A DNA stretch of 64,000 bases from Ditylenchus dipsaci (lineage: Eukaryota; Nematoda; Chromadorea; Rhabditida; Anguinidae), in assembly GCA_004194705.1 (NCBI GenBank), contig SADC01000053.1, positions 124,001 through 188,000 of the forward strand. Direction: 5' to 3'. The notes beneath the pieces were generated by a model. It was not told the DNA's origin. It was given only the letters and a program-made list of their open reading frames with translations, and made no database searches. Below are positions 21,401 to 31,449 of the stretch, in pieces (positions within the stretch are counted from its first letter, which is position 1; the number at the start of each line of letters is the position of its first letter). Both the position numbers and the translations under genes were made by a program.

Positions 21401-22365
21401 GTCTCCATGGGCTTGACAGCAGCTTTTTCCTTGTATCCTGGTCACGATCCGAATTCCGACGAGCAATGGATTTAGAAAAAGCAATATCAGTCTCCCTGCT
21501 CTCACTCCTGGACTTTCTTCGTTTTCTTGAGGGTGATTTTTTCCGACTGTATGGTGATTTATCTGCTGGTGAACGGCTTTTCTTGGCCCTGAAAACGCAA
21601 AATGAAATTTTAAGCATTGTAAAGAGACGTACAGTTAACTTTCGATTTAACGTACACCCCTCAAGTTCGATTTCGCAGGATCCCACACATTTTTCACCCC
21701 AATTTTCAAAATCGCTTATCAAATTCGATTCTTTAGTCTAGTCCAAAATATCGCAGGGATTCTGGGAAATACTAGAGTTTTTTCATTTAGATCCGCAACC
21801 CCGATTTAATGTACAACTTTTTAAAATTTAGGTTACATCGAATCGCGGGTCGTGGACCTAAAAGGCAAAACTCTAGTATTTATCAAAAACAATAGGCCGA
21901 ACCAGAATCCTTATAATTTCGGGACTAGACTGACGAAAACAAAACTGACAAAAGGTTTCTAAAATTAGAGTGAAAAAAGTGTGGGACCATAGGCGGGAAC
22001 GAACTTGAGGGGTTTACATGAAATATGAAATCCATTATAAGAAAAGCGACAGACTTTTTCTCCTTTTTCCTTTTGGAAGAGCTTGACTTGTGTTTCTTTG
22101 AAGACTTTTTTGCCTTTTTTTCTTCGGCGCTTATAAGTTGGGTGATATTTTCCAACTCACTGGGCTGAAATTTAAAATCTAAATTGGTGGAATCAACAAA
22201 AAAATGATAACCAACCTCAGCACTGTTTTTGACCGACTCAAAAAGTGAGTCGAGAATTTCATCGCTAGTTGGTTTTTTATGCTTTTCCGCTTTCTTGCTT
22301 TTCTTTCCGTCAGTGGAGGAATGATGCTTCTTCTCCTTTTTGTCTTTCTTGACTTTTTCACTCAT
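15498..22365 (-). CDS. Son: SON-like splicing cofactor: RS domain, G-patch, dsRNA-binding domain
   Basis: About 800 residues in at least 18 exons on the minus strand, from ATG 22365 to TAG 15498. Human SON is near 2,400 because of a central repeat region that is absent here. Order: basic N-terminus, SR-rich part with RRRARSRSFERRRSRSRDR (21302-21065) followed by FGRIDKDRLLDIATKNASRL, the SON signature FPVSSGAQHRQK (20661-20551), a Pro-rich segment, LKDDPNDFDAMKKINE (18873-18760), NLPGQFIGSTGARVLSAKEL (18619-18521), G-patch GVGMKLLQKMGWQCGQGLG (16863-16716), and a dsRNA-binding domain split over 16547-16479 (KNPVSVVMEYCSKNRLGAPT), 16428-16385 (MELGPQNDKRFLWK) and 15584-15498. SON sits in nuclear speckles and promotes splicing of weak introns. 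Phases agree except in the Pro-rich exon 20500-20091, where the frame shifts near 20370 and its end does not join 19452 in phase. Confidence 0.9.
15715..15874. mobile_element. CCGTATTT-family MITE inside a SON intron
   Basis: TACCGTATTTTCTCTAATAG and CTATTAGAGAAATTACGGT form the ends; an inner GGCTTCTAT/ATAGAAGCC pair is also inverted. It includes AAAGGCGGGTACCAGTGAAA, which recurs at 56279-56298. Confidence 0.65.
17336..17410. repeat. AT-rich hairpin in a SON intron
   Basis: TGGTGTACAGAAAGAAATTG and its near-perfect inverse flank a short AT-rich loop, giving arms of about 30 bases. Confidence 0.65.
17766..18180. mobile_element. pogo-like MITE in a SON intron
   Basis: GTCGACTGTCTGACTTGGGA on the left mirrors TCCTAAGTCAGAGAGTCGAC on the right. 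The CAGTCGACTCTCTGAC terminus has the CAGTcrA...CTCT look of pogo/Tigger-type Tc1-mariner elements. No transposase is seen. Confidence 0.55.
18902..18926. repeat. (TA)n microsatellite
   Basis: About 12 TA dinucleotides in a short SON intron just upstream of the exon ending at 18873. Confidence 0.8.
19700..19850. repeat. Inverted repeat in a SON intron
   Basis: GATAGCTTGCGACATTTCAA at the left is mirrored by TTGAAATGTCGAAAGCTATC at the right, with repeated TCAAATTGA words between: a small tandem-unit foldback structure. It lies between the exons at 20091 and 19452. Confidence 0.65.
21637..22016. mobile_element. Degraded pogo-like palindromic MITE in a SON intron
   Basis: CCCCTCAAGTTCG...GGATCC(C)ACAC on the left is mirrored by GTGTGGGACCATAGGCGGGAACGAACTTGAGGGG on the right in shorter matching words, with an ACTCTAGTATTT pair inside. 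It matches 35672-36094 in layout and in the GGCGGGAACGAACTT word. Confidence 0.55.
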
Positions 22366-22369
22366 TTCG

Positions 22370-23900
22370 CGTGAAAAGGTTTCACAAACGACAGAACACG
22401 TAAAAGAATATGTAAATGATTTTTGAAAACAGGTAAAAGGCCACAGAGAACGCCAAATTCAAATATATGTCCAGCTAGTATATCTTTGTTATCACAAGAT
22501 TAGAGATAATTGTTGTAGATGTCTTGAACTATCACAATCAAAACAATTGTCCAAGATAATAATTTCAACGACGAGATATTCTGAAATTAGTATTCTATGA
22601 TCATATATAAAGGTACCTATAGTTTTGACCATTTACAAGGTGACCCACAAAGAACATTTTTTGGGAATGTAATTCCTTGATCAGACGATTGATTAAGGTT
22701 GATCATCAAGAAAAACAGTAAAGACCTAAAAAAAATTCAACAATCAGTACAACAATCGAATTTTTTTGAATACTTTAAACATAGAATTGTAACAATAGAA
22801 TTGTGGATACAGTCGACTCTATCCAAAAATCAAGATTTCTCAGCCACCATTAAACTTTAATTTAGCCACCTGCCTTGAGATGGATCTTTTTTCACTATTT
22901 TTGCACAATCTGATGTGAAATTCAATGCGCTTTCTAATTTAAAAGAAAATTCTAATAAAAAACGGTCTTCGGACGGCCGTCCACTGTGTAAAAAAACCAA
23001 CAGACTTTATGATGAAACCCCAGCCGTCTACCGGCCGTTCATAGTGATTTTTTCACGCCGGCCTTCGGCCGACTGTCTTTGTTGCGAAGTAGATGCATTT
23101 TGATTAGTAATAAATGGTTAAACATTTATTGTTAAATCCTACAAGTCCTGCTTTTATTACGCTTTTATTAAAGACGATTTAGCCATAAAGACGATTTAGC
23201 CATTTAATTAACGGAGGCGGAAAAGCCCTTTCGGTTTGAAAAAGTGGCCTCGGTCACGGAGTGCGTAAGCGTCTGTGTTTTTGGGCCAAAATGGTGTGAG
23301 GGGCAATTTGGCTCGCTGATTCCGAATCTGGCATCAAAAAAGTCTAATTACCTCTAAGACTAGCTGAACAAGCTAAAAAATAGCGTACCACCACGTAGGA
23401 TCAAACCTGCAACAATATTATGGGCCAAAAACACAAACACTTACGCAGTGCGCCATGGAAGCCACTTTTTCAAACATAAATGGCTTACCCTCTAAATCAG
23501 CACCATAATATTGAAAACATTGTTTATATTTGTAGCCTAGTTATAAAATTAGCTTTTATTGATAATTTTTTTAACACTAAAAATGTCCAGTGCGGCAACG
23601 GCACCGCCGGTGCGGTGCCGAAGCTGAAAATTTTTCAGTGGGTGCCCCGGTGCGTTGCTCGGTGCGAAAATTTTAGAGGTCGGTGTCTGGCGCGGTGCCA
23701 GGATTCCGAAATTCACAGCACTGTAGACGACTCTAAACTAGATTGAAGACATGACTGAGAGAGGCCACTTATCCTTAGCTTTACCAAGTGTAAAAGTCAA
23801 AGCACAAAGAAGAATAATCTCTATTTATTTCGATGACCTTTTTCAGGAACCATGACAAACAAATAAAGCAAATCGCCAGCGAAGACAACAATTAGTCAAA
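22370..23900. other. Intergenic region between SON and the chromodomain gene
   Basis: Holds a CGGACGGCCGTCC low-complexity stretch (22970-23060), a pair of inverted SINE copies (23213-23490), and a GGTGC-rich GC tract (23580-23710). The SON promoter must lie near 22370-22600 and the 3' end of the chromodomain gene near 23880, but no defined promoter motif was recognised. Confidence 0.4.
23213..23490. mobile_element. tRNA-derived SINE, two copies head to head
   Basis: Left copy: AAAGTGGCCTCGGTCACGGA then GTGCGTAAGCGTCTGTG. Right copy, inverted: box-B-like GGTTTGATCC (as the complement of GGATCAAACC) and TGGCGCACTGCGTAAGTGTT as a box-A-like segment. The body ATTCCGAATCTGGCA is shared with the plus-strand copy at 32838. 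Internal RNA polymerase III promoter boxes identify a tRNA-derived SINE. Confidence 0.6.
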
Positions 23901-23904
23901 ATGT

Positions 23905-25123
23905 TTACTCTGAGACACTGAATTTGACCTTGTTAATGATCTGCAGGATTTCCACTTGAGCCTGGCCAATGTCAAAAGGACTCATGCCATTCAATTTGCG
24001 CACCACAAGCTGTCCAAATATTTCGGTGTCACTTTTACCCGTCAAAGATTCCTGAAAACAATAATTTCAAACGCGAATAGGAAGTAAAAATAATAAAAAA
24101 TGTGTAAAAAGTAAATTGCACTGCCACAATTTTCTTTAATGTACTAACCTGGAAACGTACACCATCAGAAGATTCGCGAGATTGATATGCAGACGCGCCC
24201 TCCGAAAGCCTTCTCGGCGGCAGCTTTTTGAGAATACCCGCGGGACAACAGGAGTAGCAGTAGCGGATGGTTTGCTGACAACGGTTTTTGTCGATGGAGC
24301 TTGCTTGGACGCTGGCTTCTTTTTCAAACCCTCTTCGTATTGGTCGAGCAAGTCGCAGTATTTCTTGAAAAGAACAAATAAAATTCAGTGTGGCACTAAG
24401 GGCATATACCAAATTGCTAGCTGGTTCCCAACTAGGCTCCGCAAACGCCTTCCACTTGACTTCGTAGTGCGCACTACCGTTTACCATCTTCTTGCCAATG
24501 ATCGACTCCACTTCATAGAAAGCATCTGCCCCATCGTTCTTCTTGGCTGCTGAAGTAGTCTTGTTATTCTAAATAGCCTAAGGTAACACATCTGAGCATT
24601 GGATACTGAAATACCTTAGATACAGGCTGACTGGGGGAAAGTGCGGATCGAACGCTCTGAATGCTACGCTTCGTCCCCTTGCTTGGCTATAAAATAGTTA
24701 AAGTATAGTTTACATGTTCAGATTCGAAAAGAACCTTTTTCGACAAGTCTTCTTTGGCAGCTGTTTCAGGGCTTTGGTCACCAATGTTTTCTCCTTGAGC
24801 AAGGGCTTCAACGCTTTCATCAGGCTTTTTAGCTGGTTTCTTATATCGTGTTAAGTATTGTTTAATCAGCTCCGGGCAGTCCTAGAATCATTTTACAAAC
24901 GAGAAATTTAAATTTTATGTACACTTACCAAATCTTCCGCGGGCACCCACGTGTTTGCCGAATTCGGGTAACCCAGCCATTTGACTCTGTATTCAGGGAC
25001 TGTTCCTTGAAAACGCTTGTTCACAACTTTTTCAACAATGCGAATATCGTCATCTCCAATGTCTTGCGCATTCTCAACAGATTTCTTTTGGCCTTCACCT
25101 TTGATATCTTTCTGTTGCGACAT
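23905..25123 (-). CDS. Double-chromodomain protein with BESS-like C-terminal helix region
   Basis: Exons on the minus strand: 25123-24929, 24881-24735, 24686-24615, 24568-24410, 24363-24149, 24051-23905. Chromodomain 1 is IRIVEKVVNKRFQGTVPEYR, VKWLGYPNSANTWVPAEDL and DCPELIKQYL. Chromodomain 2 is FYEVESIIGKKMVNGSAHYE then VKWKAFAEPSWEPASNL. Such domains read methylated histone H3 lysines. Domain 2 keeps all three aromatic-cage positions (Y, W, F); domain 1 has I at the first. The C-terminus (SDTEIFGQLVVRKLNGMSPF...EILQIINKV) looks like a BESS or related dimerisation motif rather than a chromo-shadow domain. The ATG lies 16 bases after a 5' untranslated-exon acceptor at 25139. The exon 24363-24149 shifts frame near a CCCGCGGG run (about 24237-24244): VVSKPSATATPVVP leads to AGILKKLPPRRL. 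Likely a nuclear chromatin adaptor. Confidence 0.85.
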
Positions 25124-25607
25124 TCGTCTGGCACGATCTAAAATAAATGACTCAAAAAACGAGACAAAGAGCAAATCAGAAATATAACGAAATGACGAAA
25201 AGTGCATGAACATTTTCAAAAGTTTACGCTAGAGACAGAAAAAGGCCTTCGGGCGGGATTTCGGGACGGGATTTTCGGCCGAAAAAAATTCGGGATCGGG
25301 ATCGGGATTTTGGAAAATAAAGTTCGGGATCCCGTCGGGATCCCGAAAAAATTTCGGGATTTTAAAAATAGCGTAAACTCAGAAAAAAATTCGCATCTTT
25401 GTGCTAAATTTTTCTAATTTTGGTTATTTTTAACGACTCAAATGGTTTGCTACTGATAGTTTACTTTATTTTAATAATAATTCACCTATGAATAATACGA
25501 TCTAATATTTTTTAGTGATTTTTCTGATCATAATTATTTTAGATCATCATTTATCGCTTCATTTTTTTACATGCTGTTCGATTAAAATATTATGGCTTGA
25601 AAACATT

Positions 25608-25767
25608 TACCGTATTTTCTTTAATAATGACCCCGGGTCATTATTTTTCAACCTCTCAAAAATTCCGAAATTGTCAATCAAAAATGGCCTTAACTCTGAA
25701 ATCCTAGTCAGAAATAAGGGGGGGGGTCATTATTAGAGAGGGGGTCATTATTAGAGAAAATACGGTA
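25608..25767. mobile_element. CCGTATTT-family MITE (GGGGTCATTATT core)
   Basis: TACCGTATTTTCTTTAATAA and TTATTAGAGAAAATACGGTA form the ends, with the GACCCCGGGTCATTATT core repeated inverted inside. It is nested in the hAT-like composite. Confidence 0.75.
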
Positions 25768-25840
25768 GCTGTTATTAAAAATAATTTTTTAATCACAGTG
25801 GATCAGTTGATGGCTTGTTAGGGACTACAGATCCAGGGAT

Positions 25841-28430
25841 ATATTTGGGCAGCGAGAGACAGCGCAATTTCAGATTGCGCCATATTCAAATTGCGCCACT
25901 GCAAATTGCGCCTTTATTCGGTGTAATCACAAATAGGCAAATGCATTTCGCAGACTAAATTTTAACAAAATCTGTTCTAATTCGGTATTAAAGGTGACTT
26001 TAGGAAGAGTAGAGTTTGGTGTGCATAGCCACTCAAGCAAAGTGTACTCCTCAGTCATTTGCCTTGGTCCCCCAAGCTTATTTTTTCAAAATATATTTTC
26101 ACAAAATTGTGATTGAATGCGTCTATTGAATTTATCTAATGGATCTTGTGCTTTCAACATGTTTTCATGTCCTTCAATGACCAATTTCTGAGAGATGGCC
26201 AACAATTGGAAGCTTTATAATGGCGCAATTTGATTTTGGCGCAATACACGGCCCCTCAAAAACTGCATTCTAGTGCATTTAAAAATAAACAAAACGCCAA
26301 GATTTTTGAAAGTCTTTTTCAAAATTTATTGGTTTCTTTCTTTTTTTTTGCTTTTGCCGTGTAATTTTTTTTAGCAAAATATGAATTTTTCGAAACATAA
26401 TTACACCATTTCAACTTTCTATGACACATAGCACACCATACACGAAGATGGTAAAGCGTCAAATTTCGCTATAAAATAACTAAGTGCAAAAAATATCAAA
26501 AAAGCGAGACTTCAAAACAAAAGCAAAAATTTATCACCAATTCAAGCCAATAACAAATTCATATCAAAACATTTTACTTCAGCATCATACACCGATTCCA
26601 CAAATTATAGTTTTTCGTGTGAGCCTGCAGACCCACACAATTGGGAAATTGTGTAACGTACAGCGCTGGCACCACATAATTAAAACAGTCAGAAGACTTT
26701 ATTCGCAAATTGCTAATATGGTTCTAAACCTCAAAATAGACCAAAGGTTTCTTTATTAAAGATCTCTGCAACGTGAAAACAACAAAACAGTGACAACAAT
26801 CCATAGGCACATAATTTAGAACTTGATGTCATCCAAATGGCGGGCTCCACCTCTGTCGATAATAATCACGCTGAAGTTATTTTGGCTGACCACAGGGCGC
26901 TTCTTAATTTCCATTAAGTACTTGTTCAGAGCATCTAGTCCTTTGGCCTCAGACATATCTAGGACAAGGCAAATGGGAAAACAGTCTACAAAATTGTGAA
27001 ATTACCATTTTTGTACAAGCTGTCAAGATCACATAGCGGTAACGACCAGCCATACCCGTGAAGAGATAATTCTAAAACAGGTATGCATACAAAATAAAAT
27101 CATGTAACAATTTACCTGGTCTGGAATGCCATTGCCTGAGTAGTCGATTGAACTGAGGACTGCTTCGTTCTTCATTTTATCGCATGCACCAAATAGCAAA
27201 GACCACGCTAGTAGAATCGACTTGGACACTGACACTCTTCCAACGAGGTAGGACGCTTCCTAAACACGAATGTGTCCGGAATTAAAATTGACAGATAGAA
27301 AATTTACTTGTCTTGTCAACTGTTTCCCCTCTTCGGGTCTTCTTCTTGATTGACTTGCTCCATCTAGCAGCTATCGCTTGCTTGCGCTTGCTGAGAGAAT
27401 TGCCTTGCTTTCTTTCTCCAGTTGCAGCTGATTCTGTGAGGCCTTATCTTCTTCTGCTATCCTGAGCTTTTCATTCGCTTGGTTCACTAAAACGAAAGAA
27501 TGTTTAAAATGAAAGGTAAAACCAGGTTAAAAAGCTTACTAAGACGGATCCTTGTGGCAGCCCTAGCTCGGCTTGCAGCCTGTGCTTTTGCTTGCTTTTT
27601 CTTCTGCACCACATAGCTTAGTGTTTCTCTTGCTGAAACTTGCTGCTTTCTGATCGGTGGACTCATTGGCTCTTGATCCCTGTATTGCTCCTTGGCTCTT
27701 TCATAGCTTGAATTGCGAGTTCTCATAATACCTGAAAATCATCCCAAATTTCATTCCGTCAAAAAATCGAAAAAAGTCGTCGTTTTTGAGACGTCTCATA
27801 TACCAAAAGATAGCTCATGCATTCAGCTAAAAGAATAATTGAGCCAATTTTTGTAAAGATGTTATTTTAGAAACTAGAGACCACTTGGAGCAAACAACTG
27901 GCATTTTTCCGAGTAAAAATAGGGGTTTTTGCGTTTCCCATTTAACTTTTGTATAAGACACCCGAAATTTGTATTTTTTGTATATGTCCTTGGTACCAAA
28001 ATGTAGCAAATTCACTCATCTATCACGTCTAGTCTTGCTTCAGCAATTTATTGTCAAAAAAATCGGCGTTGATATCAATCAAGTCAAATAAATCGAATAA
28101 AATTTTCAGAAATATTCACGAAAATCTCTTCTAGTTTTGAAATTCGTTAAGTTTATCGGGCACGTGATAGCTTGTTCGAAAGCGCTGAATGTGGTGAGTT
28201 TTTTGACAATAAACTTACATGAGGTACAGCGAAAAAAGTAAACCAGAAGTGCTGGATAAAATAAACTAAAAAAACAGCGGTTTTTCAAAATTTTTGATTT
28301 GGCGCCAAATTTCGCTAATGCACTAGAATGCAGTTTTTGAGGGGCCGTGAATATGCAGTGGCGCAAGTTGAATATGGCGCAATTTGAAATGGCGCAATCT
28401 GAAATGGCGCTGTCTCTCGTTGCCCATATT
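25841..28430. mobile_element. Element with tandem-unit termini (AAATTGCGCC) carrying a spliced gene
   Basis: Left end GGGCAGCGAGAGACAGCGC, right end GCGCTGTCTCTCGTTGCCC. Both continue inward as tandem (A/C)AAATTGCGCC-like units: 25871-25912 on the left, 28361-28410 on the right. A further inverted pair, GGCCCCTCAAAAACTGCATT (26251-26270) and its complement near 28325-28348, lies inside. Everything between 26816 and 27726 is occupied by one spliced gene. Superfamily unknown; the terminus style matches the MULEs in this window. Confidence 0.7.
26816..27726 (-). CDS. Unidentified basic coiled-coil-like protein, carried inside a transposon; one in-frame TAG
   Basis: Exons 27726-27540, 27486-27308, 27259-27116, 27071-27056 (a 16-base micro-exon) and 26958-26816 join with consistent phases and good splice sites. 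The N-terminus is Arg/Lys/Gln/Ala-rich and probably helical (RETLSYVVQKKKQAKAQAAS, NQANEKLRIAEEDKASQNQL). The C-terminus looks globular: SVSKSILLAWSLLFGACDKM, SSIDYSGNGIPDQ, GLDALNKYLMEIKKRPVVSQ, FSVIIIDRGGARHLDD. I do not recognise any family. In exon 2 an in-frame TAG (27373-27371) separates SASASKR from LLDGASQ; without it the product is about 220 residues. The TAG could be a sequencing error, a real lesion, readthrough, or a sign that exon 2 is spliced differently. Its place within inverted termini suggests an element-encoded or captured gene. Confidence 0.6.
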
Positions 28431-28584
28431 TTTTATCAAAACAATACCATTGGAGAAATACCGAGAAGTGCTCGTCCATATTATTAATGGGTGAAACTCT
28501 TTATGGCTACTTTAGAAAAATTAATCAAATAAAAACAACCCGAAAATTCCGCAAAAATCATATAAAAGAAAAAATTATAAAATT

Positions 28585-29290
28585 TTTGACCCTACCGAGT
28601 ATACCCCCCCCCCAAATGAAATTTTTTTTAAAGTGTTTTTAACCACCCTATATCCACCCAAATTGCCTCGGGAGTTCAAAAAAGACATTATTTTTGAGTT
28701 CTGGTTAATAAAAAATTGAGTTTTGGACATTTTGAAATTTTGACCATTTGCCTGTTTTGGCATGTTTTGGTCACTGGAGCTGGGCAAAAATAGTCTCTAA
28801 ATGCATTTTTGTTCAAGAGTCTTCTCGGAATTATGTCTAAGGTATGTGGGTGCGCGCATCTCTAACTAACCAAGCCCCCTGCGATTCGGGGGCGCAGGGG
28901 CTTGGTTGCTTGGGGTTGAGATGCACACACCCACATACCTTAGACGCAAATCACTCGAAAGTGACTCTGGATGCATAAAAAATGTATGCATACCAGAGTT
29001 TATTTATGCGGTAGGCCCCAGTCAACAAAACTATGTTCAACATCTTCCTTTTCACACTAATTGGCCCCTTTTTGGTCCATCCCCACCCAAATACAGACCT
29101 AAATCCCTTCAAAAATGGTCAAAATAGGTATATTTGGGTGGTCCCAAAACTCAATTTTTTATTGACTAGAACACAAAAATAATGCCTTTTTCGAGCTTCT
29201 GAGGCGATTTTGAGTCGATATAGGGTGTTTGAAACACTTTAAAAAAAAATTCCATTTGGGGGGGTATACTCCGGTAGCGCCAAATTTTTT
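28585..29290. mobile_element. Inverted-repeat element with a nested palindrome
   Basis: Arms of about 170 bases (TACCGAGTATACCCCCCC..., CCACCCTATATCC..., ATTTTTGAGTTCTGGTTAAT) are mirrored at 29130-29285 with moderate divergence. At 28839-28947 lies a second, nearly perfect palindrome: GGTATGTGGGTGCGCGCATC and its inverse around a GGGGGCGCAGGGGCTTGG centre. Non-coding. Confidence 0.7.
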
Positions 29291-29402
29291 AATTTGGATG
29301 AAATTTTTTAAGTGAAAAAGTGGAAAATTGGTGGTTTTTCGAACAAAAAGGCCTGCAATTGTCGCTCGGGATTCACCGAATTTCGGGATCGGGATTTTGG
29401 GT

Positions 29403-29645
29403 CGTAGCCTTTAGGCCCTTTTTTTCCACTTTTTGGCGTTCTGCCCTATGTTATATTTTTAGCCACCTAGGCTTTATTTTAAAGCCATTTTGTGTTTCTT
29501 AAGACATTTTTTAGTCCCGGCTAACGTGCGCTGGCCTACCCTGAGCCGAAGCCTAAGCCTAAGTTAAAAAATAAGGCCTAAGTGGCTAAAATATAGCATA
29601 GGGCAGAACGCCAAAAAGTGGAAAAAAAAGGGCCTAACGCCTCTA
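29403..29645. mobile_element. Palindromic element with GGCGTTCTGCCCTATG arms
   Basis: TTTGGCGTTCTGCCCTATGT (from about 29433) and its inverse at 29590-29615 enclose GCCACCTAGGC/GCCTAAGTGGC pairs. A left half of the same family lies at 38016-38130 (GGCGTTCTGCCCTATGTTCT). Confidence 0.65.
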
Positions 29646-31029
29646 CGCCGGGATTTTTAGAAATGATCGGGCGGATTTCGGGACGGGATTTTGGCCCGAA
29701 ATCGGCTCGGCGGGATCGGGATCCCGACGGGATCCCGTCCCGTTTCTGTCTCTAGTTTACGTACACCGTTGGGAAATGTACGTCACTTCGAAATTCTTTT
29801 TGAGACAACAATCATTTAACACTCGAACACGCGAGCGAGGCTCACCCTGAGAGTCTCAGACTGAGACTGACATAAATTTTTCTGGGGCCTTGTTTCAACA
29901 GTTGAAAGTGTTCCAACACTTGAAAGTGAAATTTGTGAAAGTAGAAAAATTAAAGTGAAAGTGTTCTAACACTCGAAAGTGTAAAGTTGAAGTAGATGGT
30001 AAAAATTGGTCGGTGAAGGTAGGTGGTCCGATTTTTTGTGAAAGTTGAAAGTAAATTTTAAGACATGACCCCTCAAATAACCCCCCACCAAATAACCCGA
30101 GTTATTTGAGGAGGGTTATTTGAGGGGGGTTATTTGCGGACACGGACAAAATTTGCTCGCGCCAAAATTTGCTCGGACCAAAATTTGCTCGGCCATAATT
30201 TGCTCGGCCTTAATTTGCTCGGGCCTAAATTTTTTTCTCAGTGTTGCAGATTTACCTTTGGTGGTCTAGATTCGTCTTACATGGTCTGGATTCAGCCTAA
30301 ATGGTTCTAAACAATTGAAGATGGTTTAGGACCATCAAGGCTCAATCTGGACGGTTAAGATGCATTTGGACACTCGAGGTTAAATCTGCAAGGTTGAGTA
30401 AAAATTAATCCGAGTAAATTATGACCGAGCAAATTATGGCCGAGCAAATTTCGGTCCGAGCAAATTTTGGCGCGAGCAAATTTTGGCCGCGAGCAAATTT
30501 TGGCCGCGAGCAAATTTGGCGCGAGCAAATTTGGCCGCGAGCAAATTTTGGTCCGAGCAAATTTTGGCGCGAGCAAATTTTGTCACGTACCGGGTTATTT
30601 GGGGTATGTTCTTCAGGGTATATTCTGTCTTGAAGGGAAGTCATGTTTTTTCGATATTTTGACCTGATTTTCGTCCCTTATCCACCTGGAGGGCAGGTAT
30701 CAACCCAAAAAGGTATCATCTTGGAGTAGCCGAAAATATTCGATTGTAGGAAAACTAAAATCTAACCATTGGTATCTCACCCAGAATCGGGAGCTGAACA
30801 CGGTTTGATAACACCGAAACAGCAAATTTATTATCCAAAACCTCAATACTAACGTACTTTTCTTTTTGAACACGAATTTAGTTAATTTAATTAATATATA
30901 TTGAATAATATTTTCTTTGAACCATTCTCGGCCCCAAATATCCCCAGGTATCCTGGAAAAGTACTCATCCTTGGGTACCTAATTCTCCTCCATGTAATTA
31001 CTCCGCTGGAGCTATCATGCAGACTGAGA

Positions 31030-31300
31030 GTAAAATTTTTTACTTTTTCGGGTTCCAAAACCTGTTTTCTGGACTAATTTGGACATGCTGAAGATGTTTA
31101 ATAGTGGCTAAATGTCGTTTTGTATAGCATTTCTTAAGTTTTGGTAAAATCGATTATTTCCCAATACTAAAAAAATACCATACAAAACCTTACTTAACTA
31201 TTATATCAAAACATCTTCAGCATGTCCAAATTAGTCCAGAAAACAGGTTTTGGAAGATGAAAACGGTAAAAAGTTTTTTTTGCTCCAAGTGGACGGCCGC
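31030..31300. mobile_element. CCAAGTGG-family palindromic MITE, copy 1
   Basis: CCTGTTTTCTGGACTAATTT GGACATGCTGAAGATG is mirrored near 31208-31250, followed by CTCCAAGTGGACGGCCGCTTGG. Same family as 31450-31780; fragments occur at 5810-5885 and 46640-46690. Confidence 0.65.
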
Positions 31301-31449
31301 TTGGTTTTGTTAGTGCATGGATTACCCAGTATAACTGAACTTGGATCATAGAAAAACATTTTAAATTTAAAAATCTCATTTCAAGACGAAAATATTACTA
31401 TCTGGGTATTACTACACTGCATGAATTCCCCAACCTGTGTACGACTACC

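Larger units (their letters stand above)
25229..29753. mobile_element. 4.5-kb composite hAT-like element with 8-base target duplication
   Basis: AGTTTACG stands at 25221-25228 and 29754-29761. Just inside are AGAGACAGAAA and TTTCTGTCTCT, followed on both sides by CGGGATCGGGATTT/GGGATCCCGTCGGGATCCCG words. An 8-base duplication and these termini fit hAT. Nested within are the CCGTATTT MITE 25608-25767, the gene-carrying element 25841-28430, and palindromic elements at 28585-29290 and 29403-29645. No hAT transposase was seen, so the carrier is non-autonomous. Confidence 0.75.

Noticed and set aside
23905..25123. HP1 orthologue
   Set aside because: The second domain is a chromodomain with cage residues, not a chromo-shadow domain, and the C-terminus differs.
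27056..27071. A longer version of this exon reading through MAGRYRYVILTACTKM
   Set aside because: That version ends at a donor whose phase does not fit the next exon; the internal donor ACGG|GTATGG gives a 16-base micro-exon in perfect phase.
30355..30667. Several overlapping open frames on both strands with periodic sequences
   Set aside because: They are translations of the tandem GCAAATTTTGG units of a foldback element.
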